From positions 248,001 through 312,000 of the forward strand of contig NZ_VFPU01000001.1 in NCBI RefSeq assembly GCF_006716885.1: a DNA stretch of 64,000 nt, in the 5' to 3' direction. This stretch comes from Ornithinimicrobium humiphilum. Lineage in GTDB: Bacteria; Actinomycetota; Actinomycetes; Actinomycetales; Dermatophilaceae. Position numbers and translations under genes: made by a program. This document shows, piece by piece, positions 7,686-16,529 of this stretch. The notes beneath the pieces are model-generated. The model searched no databases and was not told the DNA's origin. It worked only from the letters and a program-made list of their open reading frames with translations. Within the stretch, counting starts at the first letter, position 1. Every line of letters begins with the position of its first letter.

Positions 7686-9124
7686 CAGCGGGTCAGGTGG
7701 TCCACGAGCTGTGCCGCGATGCCGGTGTAGCCGGCGGGGGTGAGAGCGACGAGACGCTCCTCCTCCTCGGCCGGCAGCCCCAGCCCGCGCACGAACTCCA
7801 CGAGCTCGGCCTGGCCGATGCGGCGGCCGCGGGTGAGCTCCTTGAGCCGCTCGTAGGGGTTGGTCATGCCCTCCACGCCGCGGGCGGCCAGCGCGCGCAT
7901 CACCGACTGGATCGGCTCGGCGAGCACCTCCCAGTTGGCGTCGAGGTCGGCGGCCATCGCCTCGGGCACGGCGTCGAGGCCGGCGAGACCGCGCGAGGCG
8001 TTGTCGAGCGCCAGCAGGCTGTGGCCCAGCGCGGTGCCGATGTTGCGCTGCATCGAGGAGTCGGTGAGGTCGCGCTGCAGACGGCTGTTGACGAGGGTCG
8101 AGGCGAGGACGTCGAGGAGGGCGTTGGAGACCTCCAGGTTGGCCTCGGCGTTCTCGAAGCGGATCGGGTTGACCTTGTGCGGCATCGTGCTGGAGCCGAC
8201 CGTGCCCTGCCCGCGGACCTGGGCGAAGTAGCCCATCGAGATGTAGGTCCACACGTCGGTGCAGAGGTTGTGCAGGATGCGGTTGAAGCGCGCGACGTCG
8301 CTGTAGAGCTCGGCCTGCCAGTCGTGGCTCTCGATCTGCGTCGTCAGCGGGTTCCAGGTCAGGCCCAGGTGCTCGACGAACGTGCGGCTGACCTCCTGCC
8401 AGTCCGCGCCGGGCACCGCCTCGACGTGGGCGCCGTAGGTGCCGGTCGCGCCGTTGAGCTTGCCCAGGTAGGTCGTGCCGCTCACCCGCTCCAGCTGGCG
8501 CCGCAGCCGCCAGGCCAGCACGGCGAGCTCCTTGCCCATGGTCGTCGGCGTCGCCGGCTGGCCGTGGGTGTGCGCCAACAGTGGCACCTCGCGCAGGTCG
8601 TGCGCCATGCCGACGAGCTGGTCGACGAGGTTGACGGCCCTCGGCAGCCAGACCTGGGTGATCGCGCCCTGGACCATGAGGGCGTAGGAGGTGTTGTTGA
8701 TGTCCTCGCTGGTGCAGGCGAAGTGGACGAGCTCGGACAACGATGTCGCCCGCGCGGGGTCGTTGCTGCCGACGATGCCGACGAGGCGGCGGCGCAGGTA
8801 GTACTCGATCGCCTTGACGTCGTGGACGGTCTCGGCCTCGATCTCCTTGAGCTCGGCGATCGCGGCGGCGTCGAAGTCGGTGACGAGCGCGCGCAGCGCC
8901 TCCTGCTCGGACGCCGACAGCGTGTCGGCCCCGGGGACGACCTCCTGGGTCGTCAGGTGGATCAGCCACTCGACCTCGACGTGCAGGCGGGCCCGGTTGA
9001 GGGCGGCCTCCGACAGGTGGTCGACCAGCGGGGCGACGGCGCCGCGGTAGCGGCCGTCGAGCGCGCCGAGGGCGATCGCCGGGTCGAGCTCGGACAGGGG
9101 CGTGCGGGCGGCAGGCAGCGGCAT
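7685..9124 (-). CDS. purB: adenylosuccinate lyase
   Basis: A 479-residue fumarase/aspartase-superfamily enzyme that splits SAICAR and adenylosuccinate in purine synthesis. Visible family features are the N-terminal ALDGRYRG segment, the ACTSEDINN and HTHGQPATPTTMGKE catalytic blocks, and the flexible signature loop GSSTMPHKVNP (active-site Ser). Length and the E. coli-type start fit the PurB subgroup. ATG at 9124. The stop shares one base with the start of the barstar-like gene, so this housekeeping gene heads an operon that also makes an RNase/inhibitor pair. Confidence 0.96.
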   Translation of the reverse strand: MPLPAARTPLSELDPAIALGALDGRYRGAVAPLVDHLSEAALNRARLHVEVEWLIHLTTQEVVPGADTLSASEQEALRALVTDFDAAAIAELKEIEAETVHDVKAIEYYLRRRLVGIVGSNDPARATSLSELVHFACTSEDINNTSYALMVQGAITQVWLPRAVNLVDQLVGMAHDLREVPLLAHTHGQPATPTTMGKELAVLAWRLRRQLERVSGTTYLGKLNGATGTYGAHVEAVPGADWQEVSRTFVEHLGLTWNPLTTQIESHDWQAELYSDVARFNRILHNLCTDVWTYISMGYFAQVRGQGTVGSSTMPHKVNPIRFENAEANLEVSNALLDVLASTLVNSRLQRDLTDSSMQRNIGTALGHSLLALDNASRGLAGLDAVPEAMAADLDANWEVLAEPIQSVMRALAARGVEGMTNPYERLKELTRGRRIGQAELVEFVRGLGLPAEEEERLVALTPAGYTGIAAQLVDHLTR

Positions 9125-9161
9125 GACCCCTATTGTCGCAGCGCCCGCGCCGGCCGGTGCG

Positions 9162-9494
9162 TCAGCGTCCGGCGTCGGGGTCGATCTCGTCGGCCTTGAG
9201 GTAGTCGTCCGTCACCCGGTCGCGGTGCTGGCGGGCGATGTCGGTCGCCTCGTCGGCCTGGGCACGCAGCTGCTCGGCACGCTCCTCGGCCTCCCGGGCC
9301 TTGCCCTGCAGCTCGCGGGCGCGGTCCTCGGTGCCCTCGACGTAGCGCTCACCGCCGCTCGCGCGGTCGCGCAGCTCGGCGGCCTGCGCACGGGCGGCCT
9401 CCATCTTTTTGCGGCGCTGCGCGGCCAGCACGGCCACGACGATCACCAGCAGCACCACGACGGCGCCGATCACCCACCACGTCCAGGGTTCCAT
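9162..9494 (-). CDS. small single-pass membrane protein with coiled coil
   Basis: The 110-residue protein starts at an ATG preceded by GAGGAGGTCGGC, a good ribosome site; the longer frame lacks one. One transmembrane helix (about residues 4-26, WTWWVIGAVVVLLVIVVAV) is followed by a charged, Ala/Arg/Glu-rich segment predicted to be helical or coiled coil (about 30-100). No family motif recognised. It lies between cydDC and purB on the same strand; gaps of about 100 and 37 bases leave the operon structure uncertain. Confidence 0.7.
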   Translation of the reverse strand: MEPWTWWVIGAVVVLLVIVVAVLAAQRRKKMEAARAQAAELRDRASGGERYVEGTEDRARELQGKAREAEERAEQLRAQADEATDIARQHRDRVTDDYLKADEIDPDAGR

Positions 9495-9593
9495 GCCGAC
9501 CTCCTCGGTCTTGGGCGTTGCCGCCAACCTAGGGCCGACCGGGCCGGCGCACCACCGCTGTCGCCCCCTGCGGGTGCACCAGGGGTATGCCGT

Positions 9594-12500
9594 TCAGCCC
9601 GCCGTGGTCTCCACGACTGCCGCCCGCGACAGGTCGACGGCGTCCCAGCCGGCGAGGTCGCCCTCGCGGTGGCTGACGAGCACGTGGGTCCGGCGGCGCC
9701 CGGCGTCGGCGGCGAGGAGGCCGCCGAGCGCCCGCTCCGCGGTGGCGTCGTCGAGGTGGGCGGCCGGTTCGTCGAGGAGCACGACCGGCCGCCCCGAGAG
9801 CAGCGCCCGGGCCAGCGAGAGGCGTGCCCGCTCGCCGCCGGACAGGCCGGTGAGCAGGGTGTCGAGGCCCTCCGGCAGGGTGGAGAACCAGTAGCCGAGG
9901 TCGACCGCCCGCAGCGCCGCGACGATCTCCTCGTCGGTCGCGTCGGGGCGGGCCAGGACCAGGTTGGCGCGGACCGAGCCGGCGAAGGCGTGCGGCTCGT
10001 CGTCGACCACGGCGACCAGCTCGCGGGTCGCGTCGAGGTCGAGGTCGGTGGCGTCGGCGTCGTCCAGCAGGTAGCGGCCGGTCGCCGGGTCGAGGTGCCG
10101 CGCCAGCACGGCCAGCGCGGTCGACTTGCCGATGCCGTTGGGGCCGGTCAGGGCGACGCGGCTGCCGGGGGCCAGCGTGAGGTCCAGCGGAGCCAGGTCC
10201 AGCGCGCCCGCCCCGTCGGGACGCCACGTGGCTCCGACGCCCTCGAGGGTCAGCTCGGGGGTGGCGGCGACGGCGGGCCGGTCGGTGCCGTTGTCGGCCA
10301 CGGCGGGGGACTGGCCGAGGACCGCCTCGAGCCGGGCGGCCGCCGCACGGGCGCGGGCCTTGGCGCCGGCGATCTCCGGGACGCCCGCCCAGGTGTCGGC
10401 GAGGGCGACGGGCACGAGGGCGACGAGCGCGGCGTAGGGGCCGGTCACCACGCCCGCCGCGTGCGCCTGCCAGGCCAGGACGGCGACCGTCGCGGTCGTG
10501 GCGGCCACGACCAGCCAGGTCCCGACGATGCCGAGGGCCCGGGCCCGCACGAGGCGGGCCTCGGCACGGCGCTGGACCTGCTCGGCCTCGAGGACGCCGT
10601 CGAGCAGGAGGCTGCTGCCGCCGTGCAGGCCGGTCACCGCCTGCACCGGCAGCAGCCGGGAGGTGAGCGCGGTGACCCGGTGCTGCAGCTCGCCCCGGGC
10701 GTCGACGGCCGCCTGCTGGGAGGCCCGCTCCACGGCATACCCCACCGCGGCGAGGAGCAGGACGAGCAGGGCGCCGCCGGCGACGACCGCACCGGCGAGG
10801 GGGAGGTGCCAGGCGGCCAGGAGGGCACCGACGACGGAGGCGATCGCGGCCGACCAGCTGGGAACGGTGGCCCGGACCTGCTCGTCCACGACGTCGTCGA
10901 GGTCGCGCACGACGGTGGTGAGCAGCTCGCCGCGGCTGCGCCGGCCGAGGCGGGCGGGGGTGAGGGGGATCAGTCGGGCGAAGACGTCGGCGCGGCGCTC
11001 GGCGAGGTTCTCGAGCGCGACGTGGTGGGAGACCACGCGCTCGGCGTAGCGCAGGACCGGGCGGAAGATGCCGAACGCGCGGACGCCGACGATCGCGACC
11101 ATGAGCGTGAGGATCACCGGGCGGGTCGACGCCTGGACGATCAGCCACCCCGAGGTGGCGGTGAGCGCGACACCGCAGGCCACCGACGCCCCGCCGAGCA
11201 GGCTGGCGAGGTGGAGCCCGACCCGACCGCCCGGGACGGGGACCGGCTCGACGTGGCCGGGGAGCGGCGCGGCCGGGTCGTGGCCCGGAGTCGTGACCTC
11301 GGGCACGAGGGTCGGGGTCGCCGCGGCCTCCGGCTGGGGGACGGGCTCGAGGTGCCAGGAGTCGTCGGCCAGGGCGGCCAGGACGGGGTCGTGCGTGACG
11401 ACGACGACCCGGCGGGTCGCGGCCAGGTGGAGGATCGTCTCGTGCAGCGTCGGCACCGACGCGGCGGCGACGTTGGCGGTCGGCTCGTCGAGGAGCACCA
11501 ACGGGGCGTCGCCGAGCACGGCGCGCGCCAGGGCCAGCCGGGCCCGCTGTCCCGCGGACAGGCCGAATCCGTCGTCGCCGAGCGGGGTGTCCAGGCCCTC
11601 GCGCGAGGCGAGCTGCGGCCACAGGCCGACCTGCTCGAGGGCCTCGACCATCGCGGCGTCGTCGGTCGTCCCGACGAGGGCGAGGTTGTCGCGGACGGTC
11701 CCGGGCAGGATCACCGGGCGCTGGGCCGCGAGGTGGGCGCCGGGGGCGGTCACGGTGCCGGTCGAGGGGGTGCGCAGGCCGGCGAGCAGCTCCAGGACCG
11801 TGGTCTTGCCGGCGCCGGAGGGGCCGGTCAGGGCGGTCAGCCCGGGGGAGGCCGGGGTCGCGAGGGTGACGTCCTCGAGGGTCCGGGCGCGGCCGGGGTG
11901 GGCGTAGCAGACGCCGGTCAGGCCGATCCGTGCCGACGACGCGCCCGCCGGGACCGGCTCGAGCGTGCACGTGCTCGCTGCGGCCGACGAGGCCGGGCGT
12001 GTCTCCGGGACGGACGCCGCGGCCGCCGGCACCAGCACGCCCTCCTCCTTCAACGCCTCGAGCGTCGTCGCGCCGTCGGCGGCGTTGTGGAACTCCGCGC
12101 CCACGCGCCGCACCGGCCAGTACGCCTCCGGCGCCAGCAGGATCGCGGCCAGCCCGACGACCAGGTCCATCGCGCCGTAGGCGAGCCGCAGGCCGACCGC
12201 CACCGCGACCATCGCCACCGAGATCGTCGCCAGCAGCTCGAGCGCGGCGGTCGACAGGAAGGCCGTGCGCAGCGTGCGGACGGTCGCCTCGCGGTGGCGC
12301 TCGCCGACCTCGCGGACGACGCCGACCTGCGCCCTGGCCCGACCGTAGGTCACCAGGGTCGGCAGGCCGCGCACGACGTCGAGGAAGTGACCGGCCAGCA
12401 GGGCCATCGCGCCCCAGCGGCGCTCGGTCTGGTCCTGGGTGTGCATGCCGATGAGCGCGGCGAAGACCGGCAGCAGCGGCAGCGTGAGCACGACGACGAG

Positions 12501-12965
12501 CGCGCTCCACGGGTCGACGAGCAGCAGCGTGAGCACCGCCAGCGCCGGCACCACGCCGCCGCTGACGAGGGCGGGGAGGTAGCGCGCGACGTAGGCCTCG
12601 ACGGCCGAGATGCCCTCGGTGGCCCGGGCGACGGCGACGTCCTGCTCCGGTCGGCCCTCGACGGGGCGACGCAGCCAGTGCCGCAGCGTGGCCGCCCGCA
12701 CCTCCTCGGCGACCTGCAGCCCGGCGCGCCGGGCGACGAGCTCGGTCGTCCCCGCCAGCACGCCGCGCAGGGCGAGCGTGCCGACGAGGAGGGCGAGGAC
12801 CGGTGACAGCTCCTCGCCCGAGACGACCCGGGAGACGAGGACCGCCAGCAGGAGCGCCTGGCAGATCGCGACCCCGCCCGAGACCACGCCCACCACCGAC
12901 AGCAGGGCCACCGGGCCCCGGGTGGCGGGCAGGGCGCGGATGAGAGCGGGGTCGAACGGTCGCAT
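9594..12965 (-). CDS. cydDC: fused CydD-CydC thiol/heme-linked ABC exporter
   Basis: One 1123-residue polypeptide carries two complete ABC half-transporters: six-helix domain, nucleotide-binding domain (Walker A GPSGAGKT, signature LSAGQ, Walker B VLLDEPTA), second six-helix domain, second nucleotide-binding domain (GPNGIGKS, LSGGE, VLLDEPAA). In other bacteria these are separate CydD and CydC proteins exporting reduced thiols and needed for cytochrome bd assembly; fused forms are known in actinobacteria. The start shares one base with the cydB stop (TGATG). The linker before the first nucleotide-binding domain contains the 84-bp repeat described separately (11931-12014). Confidence 0.93.
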   Translation of the reverse strand: MRPFDPALIRALPATRGPVALLSVVGVVSGGVAICQALLLAVLVSRVVSGEELSPVLALLVGTLALRGVLAGTTELVARRAGLQVAEEVRAATLRHWLRRPVEGRPEQDVAVARATEGISAVEAYVARYLPALVSGGVVPALAVLTLLLVDPWSALVVVLTLPLLPVFAALIGMHTQDQTERRWGAMALLAGHFLDVVRGLPTLVTYGRARAQVGVVREVGERHREATVRTLRTAFLSTAALELLATISVAMVAVAVGLRLAYGAMDLVVGLAAILLAPEAYWPVRRVGAEFHNAADGATTLEALKEEGVLVPAAAASVPETRPASSAAASTCTLEPVPAGASSARIGLTGVCYAHPGRARTLEDVTLATPASPGLTALTGPSGAGKTTVLELLAGLRTPSTGTVTAPGAHLAAQRPVILPGTVRDNLALVGTTDDAAMVEALEQVGLWPQLASREGLDTPLGDDGFGLSAGQRARLALARAVLGDAPLVLLDEPTANVAAASVPTLHETILHLAATRRVVVVTHDPVLAALADDSWHLEPVPQPEAAATPTLVPEVTTPGHDPAAPLPGHVEPVPVPGGRVGLHLASLLGGASVACGVALTATSGWLIVQASTRPVILTLMVAIVGVRAFGIFRPVLRYAERVVSHHVALENLAERRADVFARLIPLTPARLGRRSRGELLTTVVRDLDDVVDEQVRATVPSWSAAIASVVGALLAAWHLPLAGAVVAGGALLVLLLAAVGYAVERASQQAAVDARGELQHRVTALTSRLLPVQAVTGLHGGSSLLLDGVLEAEQVQRRAEARLVRARALGIVGTWLVVAATTATVAVLAWQAHAAGVVTGPYAALVALVPVALADTWAGVPEIAGAKARARAAAARLEAVLGQSPAVADNGTDRPAVAATPELTLEGVGATWRPDGAGALDLAPLDLTLAPGSRVALTGPNGIGKSTALAVLARHLDPATGRYLLDDADATDLDLDATRELVAVVDDEPHAFAGSVRANLVLARPDATDEEIVAALRAVDLGYWFSTLPEGLDTLLTGLSGGERARLSLARALLSGRPVVLLDEPAAHLDDATAERALGGLLAADAGRRRTHVLVSHREGDLAGWDAVDLSRAAVVETTAG
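11931..12014. repeat. dispersed palindromic repeat, copy inside cydDC
   Basis: These 84 bases align without gaps to 43220-43303 (about 80% identity by eye), including shared blocks GGACCGGCTC, GCACGTGCTCGCT and CCGGGACGGA. Both copies contain a central CACGTG. Here the element is read in frame as part of the low-complexity CydD linker (around PETRPASSAAAST). It adds sequence between the membrane and ATP-binding domains without breaking either. Confidence 0.7.
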
Positions 12966-14032
12966 CAGGCCGTCGTGCGGTCGCGGGTCTCCGCGGTCGC
13001 CGCGGCGTGGTGCACGTCGGTGGGGATGTGGTGCCCGGAGATCCGCTTGCGGAAGGTCCAGTAGGTCCAGGACTGGTAGAGCAGCACGATCGGGGTGAAG
13101 ACCACCGCGACCCACGTCATGATCCCGAGCGTCTTCTGCGAGGACGAGGCGTTCTCGATCGTCAGCGACCAGGCGGGGTCGAGCGTGGACGGCATGACGT
13201 CGGGGAAGAGCGCGACGAAGAGCGAGGCGGTGGCCAGCGCGATCGCGACGAACGTGCCGGTGAAGCCCCAGCCCTCACGACCGCCGCGGGCGGCCACCAG
13301 GCCGCCGACCAGCGCGGCGGCGGCCAGGCCGGCGAGCACCCAGGAGAGGGCGTTGCCGGTCGAGCCGTGCATCACGGCGAGCCAGACGACGGCCAGCCCG
13401 GCCGCGACGACGCCGAGCCGGAGCGCCAGCGCCCTGGCGTCGTGGCGCAGCCGCCCGTCGGTCTTCAGCGCGATGAAGAGCCCGCCGTGGGTGAGGAAGA
13501 GCGTCAGCGTCACCAGGCCGCCGAGCAGCGCGACCGGGTTGAGCAGGTTCCAGAAGCCGCCGACGTACTCCATCTCGGCGTCGATCGGCACGCCGCGCAC
13601 GATGTTGGTGAAGGCGACGCCCCACAGCAGCGCGGGCAGCGCCGAGCCGGCGATGATCATCCAGTCCATGCGCTGCCGCCAGACGGCGGAGTCGACCTTG
13701 CCGCGGTACTCCAGGCCAACGCCGCGCAGGATCAGCGCGAGCAGGATGAGCAGCAGCGGCAGGTAGAAGCCGGAGAACAGGGTGGCGTACCAGTGCGGGA
13801 AGGCCGCGAAGGTCGCGCCGCCCGCGGTGAGCAGCCAGACCTCGTTGCCGTCCCAGAACGGGCCGATCGAGCCGAGCATCTGGCGGCGGCGGGTCTCGGC
13901 GGGCGCGCCGTCCGCGCCGTCCCTGCCGAGGACGGGCAGCAGCGAGCCGACGCCGTAGTCGAAGCCCTCGAGGACGAAGTAGCCGATCCACAGCACGGCG
14001 ATGAGGGCGAACCAGAGGGTGGGCAGATCCAT
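12965..14032 (-). CDS. cydB: cytochrome bd oxidase subunit II
   Basis: A 355-residue integral membrane subunit of the quinol oxidase that reduces O2 with high affinity. The N-terminus (WFALIAVLWIGYFVLEGFD) and the block GPFWDGNEVWLLTAGGATFAAFP are diagnostic of CydB, and several further helices follow. It starts 32 bases after cydA stops and its own stop overlaps the cydDC start, so cydA-cydB-cydDC form one operon on the minus strand. Confidence 0.95.
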   Translation of the reverse strand: MDLPTLWFALIAVLWIGYFVLEGFDYGVGSLLPVLGRDGADGAPAETRRRQMLGSIGPFWDGNEVWLLTAGGATFAAFPHWYATLFSGFYLPLLLILLALILRGVGLEYRGKVDSAVWRQRMDWMIIAGSALPALLWGVAFTNIVRGVPIDAEMEYVGGFWNLLNPVALLGGLVTLTLFLTHGGLFIALKTDGRLRHDARALALRLGVVAAGLAVVWLAVMHGSTGNALSWVLAGLAAAALVGGLVAARGGREGWGFTGTFVAIALATASLFVALFPDVMPSTLDPAWSLTIENASSSQKTLGIMTWVAVVFTPIVLLYQSWTYWTFRKRISGHHIPTDVHHAAATAETRDRTTA

Positions 14033-14064
14033 GGGTCAATTCCTTAGAGTTCGTGCCGGCGGGC

Positions 14065-15531
14065 TCAGTAGGTGAAGACGAACGCGTCGTCCTCGGAGCG
14101 GGTCGCGGGGTCGTAGGACGCGTCCTCGGGGACCTGCTCGGCCCCGGCGCGCCCGTAGCGCAGCGTCAGCATGACCATGACGACCGCCAGGGCGCCGTAG
14201 ACGAGGGTGAACAGGACCATCGAGGTGAGCACCTCGCCGGCGGTGGTGCCGGGGGAGACGCCGGTCTGGGTGGTCATCAGGCCCATGACGAGCCAGGGCT
14301 GGCGGCCCATCTCGGTGAAGATCCAGCCGAAGCTGTTGGCCAGCAGCGGCAGGAAGAGCACCACCGCACCGGCGCGGGCCCACCAGACGTTCCCCTCGAG
14401 GCGGGTCTCGCCCGACTCGTCACCCTTGCCGCGCAGCGCCCAGAGCACGGCGGCGGCGATCGCCATACCCACGAAGCCCAGGCCCATCATGAGGCGGAAG
14501 CTCCAGTAGGTGACCGGCACGACCGGGCGGTAGTCGTCGACGGCGGTGAGCTCGGAGCCGGCGTAGGTGAGCTGGTAGCGCTCCTGGATGTGGTCGATGC
14601 CCTCGACCGCGCCCTCGAGCGAGCCGGTCGCCAGGTAGGAGAGCAGCTTGGGCACGGTGACCGCCCAGATCTCCTCGCTGCCGTCGAGCGTGCCCACGGT
14701 GATGATCGAGAAGGGCGCGCCGACGCCCTCGGGGACGTCCTCGTAGAGGCCCTCGGCCGCGGCCATCTTCATCGGCTGCACCTCGGTCATGACCTTGCCC
14801 TGGAAGTCGCCGGAGACGATGACGGCGAGCGAGGCCAGAAGGACGGTCCAGGCGCCGACCTTGGCGGCGCGGCGGTACATCGGCTTGTCCGACTGCGCGG
14901 TGCCCTGGCGCCACAGGTGCCAGATGGCGAAGGCGAGCACGAAGGCGCCGCCGGTCATGTAGGCCGCGCTCAGCACGTGCGGGAAGGTGACCAGCTGGAC
15001 CGGGTTGGTCAGCACCGCGACGAAGTCGGTCAGCTCGGCGCGGCCGTTGGCCTCGTTGAGGGTGTAGCCGACGGGGTTCTGCATGAAGGAGTTGGCGGCC
15101 AGGATGAAGTAGGCCGAGAGCACCGTGCCGATGTGGACCAGCCAGATGAAGGAGGCGTGCAGCTTCTCCGGGATCCGGCCCCAGCCGAAGAGCCACAGTC
15201 CCAGGAAGGTCGACTCGAGGAAGAACGCCAGCAGCGCCTCGATCGCCAGCGGGGCGCCGAAGATGTCACCGACGAAGCGGGAGTAGTCCGACCAGTTCAT
15301 CCCGAACTGGAACTCCTGCACGATGCCGGTGACCAGGCCGAGGGCGAAGTTGATGGTGAAGAGCTTGCCGAAGAACTTCGTCAGCCGCAGCCACTGCGGG
15401 TTGCGGGTGCGCATCCACACCGTCTGCATGACGGCGACGAGCAACGACAGGCCGATCGTGATCGGCACGAAGAAGAAGTGGTAGACGGTCGTGATGCCGA
15501 ACTGCCACCGTGCAAGGTCCAACGGGTCCAC
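14065..15531 (-). CDS. cydA: cytochrome bd oxidase subunit I
   Basis: A 488-residue heme-bearing subunit. It starts with a GTG after a TAGGAG ribosome site. Visible ligands and motifs are the RWQFGITTVYHFFFVP segment (axial His of one heme b), the FFLESTFLG and LEALLAFF acidic proton-path region, FPHVLSAAYMTGG (second heme His) and MGRQPWLV near the C-terminus (quinol site and Met-ligand region). Together with CydB it forms a non-proton-pumping terminal oxidase suited to low oxygen or stress. A BlaI-like dyad lies 24 bases upstream of its start. Confidence 0.96.
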   Translation of the reverse strand: MDPLDLARWQFGITTVYHFFFVPITIGLSLLVAVMQTVWMRTRNPQWLRLTKFFGKLFTINFALGLVTGIVQEFQFGMNWSDYSRFVGDIFGAPLAIEALLAFFLESTFLGLWLFGWGRIPEKLHASFIWLVHIGTVLSAYFILAANSFMQNPVGYTLNEANGRAELTDFVAVLTNPVQLVTFPHVLSAAYMTGGAFVLAFAIWHLWRQGTAQSDKPMYRRAAKVGAWTVLLASLAVIVSGDFQGKVMTEVQPMKMAAAEGLYEDVPEGVGAPFSIITVGTLDGSEEIWAVTVPKLLSYLATGSLEGAVEGIDHIQERYQLTYAGSELTAVDDYRPVVPVTYWSFRLMMGLGFVGMAIAAAVLWALRGKGDESGETRLEGNVWWARAGAVVLFLPLLANSFGWIFTEMGRQPWLVMGLMTTQTGVSPGTTAGEVLTSMVLFTLVYGALAVVMVMLTLRYGRAGAEQVPEDASYDPATRSEDDAFVFTY

Positions 15532-15554
15532 GGACGACTCCTACGGAACGGGAC

Positions 15555-15571
15555 GTACTACTTCGAGTCGT
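15555..15571. promoter_or_regulatory. BlaI-type dyad in the cydA promoter region
   Basis: TACTAC-N5-GTCGTA is an imperfect inverted repeat with the same TACTAC/GTAGTA half-sites as the dyad ahead of the blaI-like gene (16921-16940). It lies in the 75-base gap before cydA. On the minus strand a TATCTT hexamer just upstream of it could be a -10 element, so a bound repressor would block transcription. Confidence 0.55.
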
Positions 15572-15606
15572 AAGATACCCCCGTCCCGGAGGCGCTCCCG
15601 CCGGAT

Positions 15607-16521
15607 TTAGCGGATCTGTGACGCACCCCACAGCAGCGGCAGGAGCAGCACCCCCGGCAGCAGCAGCATCGCCACCCCGGTGAGCAGCACCGCCGTGCGC
15701 AGCACGCGGTCGGCCGGTTCGCTGGCGAGGACCTTCAGGCGCACCGCCACCTGGGCGCCGCCGGAGACGGCCCCCACCGCCCCCAGGGGCGTCCTCGGGT
15801 ATGACGTGGCGCCGGTGGGTGCGCCGCCCGCCATCGTGACGAGGGCGCGGGCGAGGGCGACCGGTCCGGCCCGGCGGACGGCGGCCCGGTCGGCGAGCAC
15901 CTCGGCCAGCAGGTTGGCCTCGCGCAGCGCCTCGTCGGCCCGCAGCCGACGGGGCACGGCCTCGTGCAGCACCGTGAAGAGCTCGAGCAGCAGGTCGTGG
16001 CGCTGCTGCAGGTGGGCCTCCTCGTGGGCCATCACGGCCTCGAGCTCCTCGGGGGAGAGGCGGTCGACCGCCTCCTGGCTGAGGATGATCCGGTCGTGCC
16101 GGCCGGGCAGGCAGTAGACGGTCGGGTTGCCGCGGGCGATGACCGCGACCCCCTCGGCGCAGGCGCCGGGCCGCTCGACGCGCTCGCCGAGGAGGTCGAT
16201 GAGATTGCGGTGCTCGGCGCGGCGTCGGCGCAGGTCGGTGCCGACGAGGTGCCCGGAGACCAGCAGCCGCAGCAGCATGAGGATCGAGAGCAGGTAGGCC
16301 GCCGAACGCAGCCACGGGCGGTCGTGCGGCAGGGTCAGCGCCGCGACGGGGGCGGCCAGCAGCGCGGCCGCGACCCCGGACAGCGAGACCGCCTGCCAGA
16401 GGAAGAGGGTCTCACCGGGCGCGGTGCGCAGCCAGGTCTGGCGAGCCAGCAGGTGGGGGGCCAGCAGGACCGTGAAGAGGGCGCCGACGATCAGCGCCGC
16501 GGTGACGACGACGCCCGTCAC
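15607..16521 (-). CDS. M56-family membrane metallopeptidase (BlaR1/MecR1-like, no sensor domain)
   Basis: The 304-residue protein has hydrophobic N-terminal helices (about 4-23 and 40-62), a third around 75-95, the zinc-protease motif HEEAH followed by LADRAAV (third ligand region), and C-terminal helices. This is the peptidase part of BlaR1/MecR1; the extracellular penicillin-binding domain is absent, as is common in actinobacterial homologues. The start is a GTG nine bases after the BlaI-like stop. The family is known to inactivate BlaI by cleavage. The signal sensed here is unknown; the position next to cyd genes suggests a respiratory or envelope stress. Confidence 0.85.
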   Translation of the reverse strand: MTGVVVTAALIVGALFTVLLAPHLLARQTWLRTAPGETLFLWQAVSLSGVAAALLAAPVAALTLPHDRPWLRSAAYLLSILMLLRLLVSGHLVGTDLRRRRAEHRNLIDLLGERVERPGACAEGVAVIARGNPTVYCLPGRHDRIILSQEAVDRLSPEELEAVMAHEEAHLQQRHDLLLELFTVLHEAVPRRLRADEALREANLLAEVLADRAAVRRAGPVALARALVTMAGGAPTGATSYPRTPLGAVGAVSGGAQVAVRLKVLASEPADRVLRTAVLLTGVAMLLLPGVLLLPLLWGASQIR

Positions 16522-16529
16522 GGGTCCGG

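Noticed and set aside
9102-12806. 1234-codon plus-strand ORF over cydDC
   Set aside because: Antisense of a clear ABC transporter; no motif or plausible hydrophobicity pattern.
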